In this document: positions 9,476 through 21,726 of the stretch, piece after piece
Layout: each line of letters begins with the position of its first letter
Position numbering within the stretch: position 1 is the stretch's first letter
Origin: Pontederia crassipes
Lineage: Eukaryota > Streptophyta > Magnoliopsida > Commelinales > Pontederiaceae
NCBI GenBank assembly: GCA_030549335.1
Contig: CM060192.1
Location: 24,370,157-24,434,156 of the forward strand
Reading direction: 5' to 3'
Length of the DNA: 64,000 bases
Program-made: the position numbers and the translations under genes
The notes under the pieces: generated by a model
Database searches by the model: none
Seen by the model: only the letters and a program-made list of their open reading frames with translations
What the model was told of the DNA's origin: nothing

Positions 9476-10904
9476 CTAGTTTGACTCACTCAAACCATAG
9501 AGATACATTGAAATAATTCTGATATTAACATAGTCCGAATCGAATTCTAACCCGATCTGAGTCTGATTCATAAATCCTAATCGGGGACTCTACCCAGTTC
9601 ACATAAAACTAGCTGGGTCTTATTGTACAGACATCAATACTCTTTCGGGTCCTGATTCATAGACTACATGATAAACAAAGATAAATAAAGCAAGGATAAA
9701 GACATGGGATTGTTATGTGCCGTCCCATTGTACGGAACAAAGATCATAGTATAGCATAGAGAGGGGGAGGTAGTCAGCTGAGGAGACAATGAATCTACTA
9801 GTCTTTGATGATCACTGTTCATGAGACTACAAGTCCTCTCCCACCTGTATCTCGAAGAAGGGTGATGCAATGGTCACACTCCTTCCCCAAAGAACATAGT
9901 ACTGAGTCAGAGGAACAAGTAGCTACCTGAGGAGACAGTGACCTACATGTTCTTAAATGACCACTATTCCTGTGGTGCAGGTCCTCTCCCACCTGCATTC
10001 TGAAACGGGTGATGCATTGTCACACCCATCCCCAATATGGGCTTACTGGACTTACAGATTCAAAGAAGCATCTCTGACATCCCAACCTAATAAAGTCAAG
10101 CTTGCATAGGACAACTAACTTTAAGGACATCATAGTAATGTAAAAGACGTACTGCAACTCACAGTAAAGTAATGTAAAGTAAAGTACTGTAGAGTAAGGC
10201 ATAGAACATTGTATAGTAAAGTATGGAATATGTTATGGTACAAATAATGCAGGGTACAGTAAAGACAAGGTATAGTCATGGTAAAGAATAGAGTACAGAT
10301 ATGGATATGACAGAAGCATGATATATGGCCCATTATAGTCAATGCATAGAAATCAGAGTATATTGTTATTCACTGCTGATCTATTATTATATGATTCTGA
10401 TTGATCCTTATCTTGATTAGCATTGATCCTTATTTCATCGTCTATGTTGCTATTGTACTGGACTTTTTGCTCATGGGTATTCGATACCCCTGCATTGAGA
10501 TTTCACAGGTGAGAATTCTGTTCAACGAGGTGTGGAAGTGCTCAGAGCTTGAAGGATGCTACACATGACTAATTATATCATCAAGACTTCTCAATTACAT
10601 TCAGTGATATGATTCTCTTTGTTATTCATAGACATCATGCTATTCCGCCTATCGAATTTCTTTCACTTGTTGAACTTCTTGAGATTTGTGATCTCTTATT
10701 ATCGCATGGATGAACTATGCCTTTGATATTCTGACGTTTGAACTTCCACATTAAAGTCCTGGATTATTTTGTCTTATAATATTGATGCCACGTATACATT
10801 TTATTGAATGGTCATGGTCAATAGTGTAATAGGCAGTGTAGCGTTCCCGGGATCAACTTGACTGTCTACGTAACAGGAGGGGCGATTTTGGGGGTGTTAC
10901 AGTT

Positions 10905-10915
10905 TGGTATCAGAG
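10905..10915 (+). other. Primer binding site, initiator Met tRNA
   Basis: TGGTATCAGAG, a perfect match to the tRNA-iMet complement and continuing CC. It lies 3 nt after the 5' LTR end GTTACA. Confidence 0.9.
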
Positions 10916-11114
10916 CCTAAGTTCTTGGCTCCCTCAATTATCATGGTAGAGTAGATATTAATGTATAGTCATTATTGCTCATCTTGTCTCATTAATTCAA
11001 AGTAAAATCATATGCAAGCTTCTCAAGCATCTGCAACTCCACTCCTCAAGTAAGTATTAAGTAAAATTTGTATACAGATTTCTATTTTTTCATTTGGTCA
11101 CATCATTTCTATAG

Positions 11115-12360
11115 ATGCCTCCTCGAGGTATTATTGCACGAGTCGTACGAGGAAAGCAGAGGATCTTTTACGTGATGGAAATGAACGATCCAGCCCCAAC
11201 TCCTCAGGAACTAGAGGGAGGATGAGTGTGCGGCCAAGGTCGTAACCGAGGTCGCGAATGTAACGTACCACCTCTCGCAGTACAAGAAGAACTGGAACAC
11301 TCTGACCAAGAAAGTGTTAGTAGTAACCAACCAAGGATGTCTCCACCGCCAATAGAGCCTTCTGAAGATATCATCCAAGAGTATGTAGAACTGCGAGACT
11401 TGGAGCCAGAGAGTTCTCCGCCCACAAACACCGTCGTTGCTCATCCCTAGAAGAACTTGATTACTACTCCCGTCGTAATCAGTTTGGATATGAGTGCTGG
11501 CAGTGTCTCCTTCGGATGTTAGATAATGCAAAGGACACCTCAAAGAAGAATGAAGGAGAAACTTCTCAGCACAAATAAGTAGCACGTGATGCATTAGGAC
11601 CAGAGATGTTAAAAACTTTTAAATGTTGAAGGCCTTAGTGTTACCTTAGTTGAATGCTTCATGTTTTGCGTTCGACTAAACTCTATCATGAGCTTGACTT
11701 GAATTTTAGCGGATATTGAGCCATATGGCTTCAATTATGATATGGAGTTTTATCCCGATTCAAAATTCCATTTCATGCTATTACTCGAAACTGATTATAG
11801 ACGAATAAGACACTACAAAGCGTTTTGTTGACGGGCTGAACCCCGCTTTGAGGGCTCAAACAAGACTAGGGAACTATAAAATCCTAGATGAGGCGGTTAG
11901 CTTGGCCGCCACAATGACTGAGAAGGACCATCAAGATCTTTAAAAAAATAAGAGGGTCCAACAGAATGTAGGGGCAGAGTTCCCAATAACAACAACAGTT
12001 CCGGGGGAATAACCGTCACCACCAACGACGGGACAATCGACCCTGCTTGTATCCAGTGACTCAACAATACAATCGTCCTCCTCAATAACCACAACGTCCT
12101 CCACAACAAGCCCCTCCACCTCAACAATAGTAGCAACAGAACCCAAGGCCCCCTCAGCAAGCGCCAAGGTGCCCAGCTCAACAGTAGAGTCAACAGCCTC
12201 CAAGTAGGCGCTCCACCCGCACTAGGTGTGCGGGTTTTATGCAAAACATGTGGCAGGACCCACGCAGGGGAATGCCGAATGAAGACTAGAGCGTGTTTTC
12301 ACTGTGGTGGAATGGGCCATATCACCGTGAATTGCCCAAAGCGTAGACAACAGTTGGTCC
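11115..12360 (+). pseudogene. Decayed gag of the Tekay-type element
   Basis: The likely start is the ATG at 11115 (MPPRG...), then a basic and acidic region broken by stops. A recognisable gag tail lies at about 11820-11940 (FVDGLNPALRAQTRLG, then SLAATM). A zinc knuckle C-x2-C-x4-H-x4-C (CFHCGGMGHITVNC) lies at about 12294-12335. The segment before it (RTHAGECRMKTRACFHC) is typical of this lineage. Most of the capsid core between 11600 and 11820 is missing or unreadable. Frameshifts and stops make it non-functional. Confidence 0.7.
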
Positions 12361-14314
12361 AAGGAAGACTCTTCAACTTAGAAGAGGATGCTCCACTGAA
12401 TGACGCTGAGATCATTCGAGGTACGCTCTTCGTAGCTGAATTACCTACTACAGTATTATTCGATTTTGGTGCCTCTCATTCATTCATATCTGAAGAGTGT
12501 GCTACGACTTTAGGAATAACTGCAATGAACTTAGAGCATAAGATGAGTATACTGACTCCACAGGGAACCTTGGTCACCACTAAATATCTCCCTAATGTAT
12601 CCATAGAGATAGATAAAAAGAACTTCCCTGCAAATCTTATCATCATCCCTATGAGAAATTATGATATAATTTTGGGCATGAATTGGCTAACCTTTCACGA
12701 TGCTTCTATATTGTTCAAGCAAAAGAAGGTTGTTATAGGTACATAGAACACAGACAAGGTTATTGTCAGAGGCATAGCTCGCAAGGAACCAAAAATTATA
12801 GTATCCGTTATAAATGCACACAAACTTCTTCAACAAGGTTGTAGAGGTTATTAGGCAAATGTTACCAAGATAGAAGAGCCAAGCAAGTCCCCTCAGGACA
12901 TAGAGATCGTGAGGAAATTCCCTGATGTCTTCCCTGAAGATGGTAGTGGTCTACCGCCCAGAAGGGAGATAAATTTCTAGATAGAGGTGTTGTCCGGCAC
13001 AGCACCGATCTCCAAAGCCCTATATCGCATGGCTCCAACATAGATAAAGACCTAGATTCAGGAACTACTGGATAAAAGTTTCATCAGACTTAGCGTATCA
13101 CCATGGGGTGCACCAGTCCTTTTTGTCAAGAAGAAGAACGGCTCATTGAGACTTTGTATCGACTATAGAATGTTGAACAAAGTCACAATGAAGAACAAGT
13201 ACATGCTATCTCGCATCGACAACCTATTCGATCAATTGTTCAATGCAAAGGTGTTCTCCAAGATCGATCTAAGGAGCGGCTATCACCAGCTCAGAGTAGC
13301 AGAAGAAGACATCCCAAAAATAGCCTTCAGATCACGATATGGGCACTAAGAGTTCCTTGTGATGCCGTTTGGGTTGACCAACACCCCAGCAGCATTCATG
13401 GACCTCATGAATCGAACCTTCAACGAACATATGGACAAGTTCGTGATAGTCTTCGTCGATGACATCCTCATCTACTTGCCAAGCATAAATCAACATAGGG
13501 AACACCTGAGGATAGTTTTGAAAACTTTGTGGATGAAGAAATTATACGCAAAGTTCTTCAAATGCAAATTCTGGTTAGAGAAGATGATGTTTCTTGGCCA
13601 CATCATTTCAAAGGATGGAATCTCAGTTGGTCCGGCAAAGGTAGAAGCAGTATCCAACTAGGCTCAACCAAAGAATGTCTCTGAGATCAGAAGCTTCCTT
13701 AGTCTAGTAGGATACTACCGATGATTCATCAAGGACTTCTCTAGAATAGCGTTACCGCTAACCAAGCTTACAAGAAAAAGAGAAAAGTTCATCTGGTCAT
13801 CAAAGTGTGAAGAGAACTTCCAGGAATTAAAGAAGTGGCTAACTTCAGTACCAATTCTTACGTTACCATCAGGATATGGTGGTTACGTAATCTACAGTGA
13901 CGCTAGTGGTACAGGGTTGGGGTGTGTATTGATGCAACATGGAAAAATTGTAGCATATGCATCCAGACAGTTGAAGAAACATGAGGTCAATTATCCAACA
14001 CATGACATCGAACTAGCAGTAGTAGTGTTTGCCCTCAAACTTTGGCGCCACTACCTATATGGAGAAGAATTTGTGGTCTACACTGACCACAAGAGATTGA
14101 AGTACGTCTTCACACAGAAGGATCTGAATATGCGCCAAAGAAGATGCATGGAGTTCTTGAAGGGATATGAGTTAGCTATCAACTATCATCCTGGTAAAGC
14201 AAACTCTGTAGCCGATGCTCTTAGTCGAAAATGGGAAGGATTTGTGGCCTTCATGCGCCTTCGACAGTTCGAACTTAAGGAAAAAACTTTTTCAATGGGC
14301 ACCAAGGGAAAGAC
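12361..14314 (+). pseudogene. Protease, reverse transcriptase and RNase H of the Tekay-type element
   Basis: A single reading frame runs from the zinc knuckle to the solo LTR, broken only by in-frame stops (near 12744, 12852, 12978, 13041, 13053, 13347, 13659 and 13722). The protease has FDFGASHSF where D-[ST]-G is expected. RT motifs include [31 protein letters not shown] and FVDD at about 13452-13463. RNase H includes YSDASGTG and [10 protein letters not shown] and ends [11 protein letters not shown]. Several stops are TAG, some where relatives have TGG, so G-to-A change in methylated DNA is a plausible cause. No product can be made. Confidence 0.85.
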
Positions 14315-15490
14315 TATAGGATCCCAAAGGGCACCAAGAGGGGGGGGGGGGGGGAATTGATGTTCAATTCGAAAATGTTGATTTCACAAAAATCTTCGCG
14401 GAAGCTTAAAATCGATTCTTAAATCATTTACAATTCAGATCATAAATTCAATATTAGAGGGAGAGAGAGAGAGAGAGAAAATCAAACGCAAAGGCACGGT
14501 AGTTGTTGACGAGGTTCGGCCACACCTTGGCCTACGTCATTGCTCCGACTTCTCGACCTCTAGACCATCAGAGATTTCACTAGCACTTCCTTTGTTCCAA
14601 ATGGGGCAAGGAAGAAGTCCTTTACACCACTGCTTTTTCTCTGCTTCGAGAGGCAAGGAAACCTCTCATTCTAGGAAGCTAATCTATTTCTCTCGCTCAA
14701 GAGGTAAGATTTTGAACCTCTTTTACATAGGAGCTCTCTCTAATTTTTCTGAACAAAAGTATCTCTCTCTTTTAGAAAGTTAAGCTCACAAGAGAAGAAG
14801 AGAGAAAGAATGAGAAATCTATAAAATGAAAACTTCAAGAAATGATCTCTCTTTGACAACTTAAAGCTTTTCTTCAATGAGTGAATGTGTGCCTTTGCCT
14901 CTGACTTTGGCACTCCTTTTATAGCCTTCATTGTGTGAAAAATTCGTCCATAAAACATTCCACAAATTTCTCATTCAAATTTGATTGTTACTATTCATTT
15001 GACTCGGAGATCGGTCGACCGCACTTCTGGAGTGGTCGACCGGTCTATGTGACCATTGCACCATTTTCACAGTTTTTACACTTGGTCGGTCAATCGGTAC
15101 ATCGACCGGTATCAACTCGATATCGTCCGGAGCAGGCTCAGTAGTTATCGATCGACCGACTTCTTCTGTTCGGTCGACCGATATGTCTCGATCGACCTTT
15201 TTTGCGTCGACCGACAGGTTGACCGACCTGCACTTTTTTTATCATAACTTTCTGCACGGTTATCCAAATTAAATGATCTTGGAGTCTATGGAAAGCTAAC
15301 AGAATTCTCTATAATTGGCATTCTACATTCTTTCAAAACTAAAGAGATCAGTGACAATTATTTAATCAAAGTGTAGTGTGCATAAAGTTATCCATTTTTC
15401 TTTAAACTTTTTTAGCATTTCAACTTTAATCTTTTGAGGTTTGTTTCATCAAAATATAATTTTATATGTCATTAAAATTTTGACCCAACA
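14315..15490 (-). mobile_element. Copia solo LTR inserted in the Tekay pol region
   Basis: 1176 bp flanked by a perfect 5-bp duplication AAGAC (14310-14314 and 15491-15495). It matches the copia LTR at 27571-28809, including the shared GATCCCAA start region and the CTCGCTCAAGAGGTAAGAT segment. One terminal base is mutated (TATAGG for TGTAAG); the other end is CCCAACA. A run of about 14 G starts at 14341, and a (GA)n tract lies near 14459-14480. Recombination between the two LTRs of a full copy would leave this structure. Confidence 0.85.
15005..15235. repeat. GGTCGACCG-like array in the copia solo LTR
   Basis: About eight near-copies of GGTCGACCG and variants. The motif is the same as in the unrelated Tekay LTR. 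Confidence 0.75.
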
Positions 15491-16985
15491 AAGACATGAT
15501 GGATCATTGATGATGATGCATCGTATAATACCAGACATTATAGGATGAATCATTGAAGCACAGGTCGAAGATCCAGACTATCAAACAATGATGATAAATA
15601 CTAATCTTGAGACAACAAACTTCAATGTCTCATCAGGTGGTGGCATAAGGTATCGTGATCGTTTATGGGTGCCAAAAAATTTTGAATTATGGAGAGAAGT
15701 GCTTAACGAATGCCATAAATTAGAGTTTGCAATCCACTCAGGAAGTACAAAGATGCATAAAGATGTATATAGGAGTTTTTGGTGGCCATACATAAAGAAG
15801 GAGATAGCAGAATACGTCTATAGATATATTGTCTGCCAACAGGTCAAAGTGGAACATCAGAAACCTCAAGGGACCTTAAAGAGTATGGGCATCCCACAGT
15901 GAAAGTGGGAAGAGATAGCGATGAATTTCATTATGGGTCTACCTCGGAATCAGAAAGGGCATGATGCCATCTAGGTGATAGTGGACCGACTCACTAAATC
16001 GTCTCACTTCCTATCCATCAAGTTAAAGCAATCTCTTGATAGTCTAATGGATCTATATGTGCAGGAGATTGTTAAACTTCACGGGATCCCATCAACCATC
16101 GTGTCTAATAGAGATCCCAGATTCACGTCAAGATTCTGGAAGAGCTTCCAGAATGCTTTTGGGATGAGACTTCGAAATAGTACAGCCTTTCATCTCCAAA
16201 TTGATGGACAATCAGAGAGGACGATCCAAACATTGGAAGACATGCTTAGAGCATGCGCCCTGGATTGGCATGGCAACTGGGATAAACATCTTCCTCTCAT
16301 AGAGTTCTCTTAAAACAACAGCTTCCATGCTAATATAGAAATGTCCTCCTTTGGAGCATTATATGGTCGACCATGTCGCATGCCGGGGAGAAGTGGGCGA
16401 AAGAAAGATCTTGAGCGCTGAACTACAGAAGCAGACCCAAGAGTATACAGATAGGGTTGAACTAATAAAGAAGAGAATGAAGTCAGCTCAAAATCGTCAG
16501 AAGGCCTATGCAGACAATAAATGCCGAGAACACACATTCAAAGCAGGAGATCAAGTTCTGCTTAAAATCTCACCCATCAAAGGTGTAATGCATTTTAGCA
16601 AGCGAGGGAAATTGAGCCCAAGGTATGTAGGCTCATTTGAGATCTTGGATATAGTCGGAGACTCAACATGCAGATTAGCTCTACCCCCGGCGTATTCCAG
16701 AGTACACAATGTCTTCCATGTTTCTTTACTTCGGAAGTACAAGCATGACTACGCCAATGTGATCCAAATTGAGGAACCAAACCTCAAGGAGGATCTAACA
16801 TATGAAGAATAACCCACAGAAATATTAGAGTATCAGGAACACCAACATGGAAAGAAGAAGATATTGTTAGTCAAAGTAGCATGGAAGCATCATCAAGGAA
16901 AAGAGGCAACTTAGGAAGTAGAATCGGAAATGCAAGAGAAGTTTCCTGAACTATTCGATAGGTCCTAACTCTTATCTAAATTCGA
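15491..16985 (+). pseudogene. Integrase and chromodomain-like tail of the Tekay-type element
   Basis: The frame resumes after the solo LTR. The zinc-binding region is worn (HSGSTKMHKDVYRSFWWP, then YRYIVCQQVK with one Cys missing). In the catalytic core the first Asp is present (VIVDRLTKS) and the Glu is present (GQSERT). The second Asp, 36 residues before the Glu, is Asn (VSNRDPRF), a G-to-A change. Stops lie near 15900 and 15973 and at the end of the core. A frameshift near 16375 moves the tail into another frame ([35 protein letters not shown]). The last part (ILEYQEHQ, LVKVAWKHH, EVESEMQ) resembles the C-terminal chromodomain of chromoviruses. Confidence 0.8.
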
Positions 16986-16999
16986 GGACAAATTTTCTT

Positions 17000-17014
17000 T
17001 TAAGGGGGTAATAT
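17000..17014 (+). other. Polypurine tract of the Tekay-type element
   Basis: TAAGGGGGTAATAT directly before the 3' LTR start TGTAATAC. The preceding FEDKFSFKG-like coding echo is typical of this lineage. Confidence 0.75.
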
Positions 17015-18505
17015 TGTAATACATGCAAATTTCTCAAACAAGGAAACGTTTCAAAATCCAAATCAATGGCAATTAATGCAAGGAATTCAAAAATAAGGAA
17101 TTAAATGACATTAATGAGAGGAAATTAAAAATCAAACGTAAATTTTAATTAAGGAAGGAAATCAAAATGAAATAAGAAATTAATTACCATTAATGAGAAT
17201 TTGAAAAGATTTCAGATTAAAAAAAAAGGAAACGGCGAAAAAGGAAAAACGGCCGACCAGGGGAGGGAGAAAATTTCTCCCCTGATCGCGCCCAATAGGG
17301 GATGCGAGGATACCCTCACGCCCCCTTGGAAATCTGCTGCCAGCCGCCCCCTTCGTCTCCTCTTTTTTCTTCTTCTTCTTGTGCGACTCCAGCGAACACG
17401 CGAAGCTGAGCTCGACGGCGATGATGAACCACGGATGATCCGACATTCCTTTGACACCTAGCGACCTCCTCCGACGTTCGTGAGGACCGAGCGCAACCCC
17501 TCATCACCCATGGACGATCGGCGAACGACACATAGATCGTCGGTGAAAACCAATGGTCAAAACAAGGTACCTTACCATTTTAAATCCCTAGACGACGAAA
17601 TGTTGATCATTTAATGCATAGGAATAGTCCATCATGATCCTGAGATTGTCATCTACATTTTTTGTATTTATATCATCATGATTTGATGGCCGAAAGGCCA
17701 TCGGAAATGAGGAAGAAGTCCGACGGCCCTATTTTATCGCAAGGATCGGTCGATCGATTTTATGAATGGTCAACCGATCCGTGCGAGGAACTCCCATGAG
17801 TTCATCTATTAATCGATCGACCGGTCTCACCAAGATGGTCGACCGATCTGCCTGTTAATGGATAGATTAGATCCTACGACTGATCGACCGAACTTTCGAA
17901 CGGTCGACCGATCCGGCAGACGCCCAACAAGGAATAAGGTCGACCGATCCAAGAGGTTCAGATAGTCCGGTTCGGCCAAACCCATCCGTCCAATCCAACT
18001 GGTTTGACTCACTCAAACCATAGAGATACATTGAACTAATCATAATATTAACATAGTCCGAATCGTATTCTAACCCGATCTGAGTCCAAGTCATAAATTC
18101 TAATCGGGGACTCTACCCAGTTCACCTAAAACTGGCTGGGTTTTATTGTACAAACATCATTACCCTTTCGAGTCCTGATTCATAGACTACATGATAAACA
18201 AAGATAAATAAAGTAAGGATAAAGACATGGGATTGTTATGTGCCGCCCCATTGTACGGAACAAAAATCATAGTATAGCATAGAGAGGGGGAGGTAGTCAG
18301 CTGAGGAGTCAATGAATCTACTGGTCTTTGATGACCACTGTTCATGAGACTACAGGTCCTCTCGCACCTGTATCTCAAAGAAGGGTGATGCAATGGTCAC
18401 ACTCCTTCCCCAAAGAACATAGTACTGAGTCAGAGAGACAAGTAGCTAACTGAGGAGATAGTGAACCTACAGGTTCTTAAATGACCACTATTCATAGAGT
18501 GCAGG
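17015..18505 (+). repeat. 3' LTR of the Tekay-type element, first part
   Basis: Matches 8286 to about 9980. It ends at GTGCAGG, where Athila-type sequence begins. It lacks some of the TATA-proximal sequence present in the 5' LTR. Confidence 0.85.
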
Positions 18506-18517
18506 AGACAGCCAGAG

Positions 18518-18733
18518 GTGAACCCTAAAGAACAAGTCCATGCTGTCCAGCTCAGAAGTGTGAAGATTGTTGAAGAACCAATGAAGAAAGTAGAGGACAA
18601 TCCAGCCCAAGTGAATCCAAAGTCCAAAGCTGCTAAAGAACCAGCTGAACTTGTGGGAGAAAATCAGAACAAAGGCCCTCAAAATGAAGTCAGGACCAGG
18701 TCTTTGATAGGGTACCTTTCCCTCAAAGATTAA
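18518..18733 (+). pseudogene. Athila-type gag tail fragment
   Basis: 71 codons (MNPKEQVHAVQLRS...) matching the gag tail at 62640-62560 on the minus strand. The frame is lost at about 18690. The expected continuation (FPQRLIKARQDQQYGRF-like) is found in another frame just downstream. Confidence 0.75.
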
Positions 18734-19905
18734 TCAAGGCAAGGCAGGATCAGCAGTATGGAAGGTTCATTGAAATCCTGAAGAAGTTAAATATCAATGT
18801 GCCATTTGTGGAGGCAATTCAGGAGATGCCCTCCTATGCAAAGTTTTTGAAGGAAATCTTAACCAAGAAAAGGAGGATTTTGGAGCACGAAACTATTACC
18901 TTGACTGAGGAAGCCTCTGCAATCATCCAAAATAAATTGCCACCCAAGTTGAAAGATCCAGGAAGCTTCTCCATACCTTGTGAAATTGGAAATAGGAAGA
19001 TTCAAAGGGCAATATGTGATTTGGGTGCATCAGTGAGTGTCATACCTCTTTCACTTTATAGGAAGCTTGAAGTTGGAGATTTGAAGCCTATAAATATGTC
19101 TCTACAACTGGCAGACAAATCCATCAAGTACCCACATGGAATCATTGAGGACATACCCCTCAAAGTTGGCAAATTTTGCATACCAGTAGATTTTGTGGTA
19201 CTTGACATGGATGATGACTTGAATACCCCCATTCTTCTTGGGAGACCCTTCTTAGCCACTGCTGGGGCCGTCATTGATGTCAAGGAGGGCAGATTGACCT
19301 TCCAAATTGGGGAGGAGAAGATAGAATTTAATTTGGCACAGGTTATTAGTAGACCAAATTTTTAGGAAAATGATTTTGAGGAGGGACAGCTAGATCAAGT
19401 TGTTCAGCAAGTTTCTGCCATAATTCCCATTGAAGATCTAGTGCAAAGGTGCCTAATGTTTGATCATTTGAATGAATTAGAGGATCCAGAGTATGAAGCA
19501 TACAAATCAGCATTGAATTTATCCAAACTAGTGGAAAATTCAAAAAATCAGCACCAACTGCAGGAAGTTATCACTACTGAAACTCAATTCAACTCAACTC
19601 AAGCCAATTCTTCCAAATTGGAGCTCAAGCCTCTCCCCAACAACCTGAAGTATGAATTCTTGGGAGAGAATTCAACATTCCCTGTTATCATTAATGCAAA
19701 TTTGCCAAAGGATCAAGTTGAAGAGTTGTTGAAAAAACTAAGACTGTACAAGGAGGTAAAAAGCTATTCTATTGATGATATCAAGGGTATTAATCCCTCA
19801 ACTTGCATGCATAGGATCCCTATGAAGGACAGCTACAAGCCCTCCATTGAATGTCAAAGGAGACTCAATCCAACCATGAAGGAAGTGATCAAGAAGAAGT
19901 ATTAA
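18733..19905 (+). pseudogene. Athila-type protease region
   Basis: An ORF of 188 codons (18799-19365), a TAG, then the same frame continues at 19441-19905. Diagnostic segments are LPPKLKDPGSFSIPCEIG, the D-L-G-A-S protease motif (CDLGASVSVIPLS), LQLADKSIKYPHGIIED and PILLGRPFLATA. The stop at 19363 (NF-TAG-ENDF) is a Gln codon in the sister copy, so CAG became TAG. It ends in a frameshift near 19895, just inside the start of RT. Confidence 0.85.
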
Positions 19906-20180
19906 AGTTGCTGAATGCTGGGATCATACATTCCATTTTAGATAGTGAATGGGTCTGCCCTGTTGAGCTGAAACCTCCTCCAAGTCCAGGGGATTCATAT
20001 ATCATACATCAGGATTTTTGGGATGAGAAGTTAGGATTTTTTTTGTACAATGGAGGAGAAAATCAAGCTGAGAAGCAAAGGTCAATCATTGGCAAATTAA
20101 GAGATCCATACTTGATTAGTGAAGTTGTCCACAAATTGAGATCTCTACTTGATCATATCATACTATGCAAACTTCCTTGA
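19851..20180 (+). pseudogene. RT N-terminal stub joined to 3' sequence
   Basis: The first about 45 codons resemble the start of Athila RT (LLNAGIIHSILDSEWVCPV). The frame then runs straight into sequence without RT character (ELKPPPSPGDSYIIHQD...). The whole RT-RNase H-integrase block is missing, so the element has an internal deletion here. Confidence 0.65.
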
Positions 20181-21726
20181 CATCAAGAGTTGTAACAATG
20201 TCTAGCCAAAGACATTAAAGAAAGGCACTTCTTAGGAGGTAACCCAAGTCATTATCTACCTAATCTTTCTATTTTTGCAGAAATAAGTGATGAGGAACAA
20301 GTTCAATTCACAAGTCTAAAATTCAGGGAGTACCCTTACCCCTTATTTCTGATCTTTACACTGAAAACTTAATGATAACTGATAATATCTTTCTCATTAT
20401 GCTTCATTGATCATATCATCATCTGAATTTACATTCATGTGAGTTATCCAAATCTGCAATAGCCCAATTTCAGTGAATTTCATAAATTCCCTATGCAATG
20501 TTGAATTCTACACTCAAAAATCTGATTAAGTTGCAAATTTACTATTCCACTGATATCCTTTGTTTCTCTGCAAAATCAGTTGCAACTAATGAAGATTGGA
20601 CCACCCAAAGTTTCTGGATGAAATGACAAAAGGATTCAAAGACCAAATTTCATGCATTTCACTCCCACCCACCCCTCTCCCTTGCCTTTTATTTTCAACA
20701 CTAGGGACAGTGTTGAGAATAAGCTTGGGGGAGGAAACCTGGTGCTTTTCTAACCTTTACACCATGTTTTTAATTGATTTTAATGTTCATATCATAAATC
20801 ATACTAGGTTATCAGCAGATTTTTGCAAGTTATCATAAGTTATCACTAGTTGTCACTCGGTTATCATTTTTTGGACCCAACTCAATTCTGAATTCATTTT
20901 AACTCTAAAATGGGTAGAATACTTCATTATGACATTGGGTACACTCCAATACCAAGTGGCCAACTTGGCCATTAGTCTTCTTACTTTAATTGGCATTATG
21001 AATTCAGATGCATTTGAATGAACTTTCAGCTGAAATTTTTCTTTTTTTTGTGGATTAACACTAGCTACATTCATGGATTAATTGGAAAGTAGAAGATGTC
21101 TAGAAAGGAGTCAAGGATCTTGCTGCCATGTTAAATAGGAAATCTTGACTATTTGCATTTGAGGATCTAATCTATACTTGAGTTTGAACCATTGCTCACT
21201 TCATGAATAGAATGAAAAAGAAAAATGAAAAAGGAAAAGTGAAAAGTTGCATTTTGCATTGCATGCATACATGAATAAAAAGAGTGAAAATTTCAAAAAG
21301 GAACCTCTCCTAAATAAAACCAGGATTTTTATCCTGTGACCAGCATGAATAAAAATCAGGTTCAAACCTGTTTATTGCATCCTCATGAATAAAAGTCAGG
21401 TTTTCAAACCTATTTAAGCAATGAAAGAAAAATATGTTCATGAAGAGATTGACGTTTCAAACTTTTTAGTAAAGTTGACAATCCTTATAATCCAAATCAG
21501 TTAATGTTAGTACTTCTATCATGGCTTAAACTTGCTTTAACCTTTGTGACTCCTCAGCTAGAATTTGGGATTGGAAAGAATGGGATGGAATGTTGGCCAA
21601 GTGGAAAACTCATTTAGAACTTATCAACTGATCTTTCTATTCATTTGTGGATGGCAAATTCAAATTCATCCTTAATTTCTGAATGTTTTGCTTGAGGACA
21701 AGCAAAAGACTAAGCTTGGGGGAGTT
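20181..21726 (+). other. Athila-type 3' non-coding region and polypurine tract
   Basis: About 1.5 kb without an ORF of note. AAGCTTGGGGGAG occurs twice: near 20724 and directly before the LTR at about 21711-21723. The second is the likely polypurine tract. A GGTAACC...TTTTTGCAG arrangement (20239-20280) is shared with the sister copy. Confidence 0.7.

Larger units (their letters stand above)
8286..10901 (+). repeat. 5' LTR of the Tekay-type element
   Basis: 2616 bp, matched by 17015-18505 and 28810-29463. It contains a TATA box, an array of GGTCGACCG-like palindromes and a short-period TAGTAAAGTA-rich stretch (10140-10300). ORFs inside (for example 8525-8791) are on both strands and look accidental. 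Confidence 0.85.
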
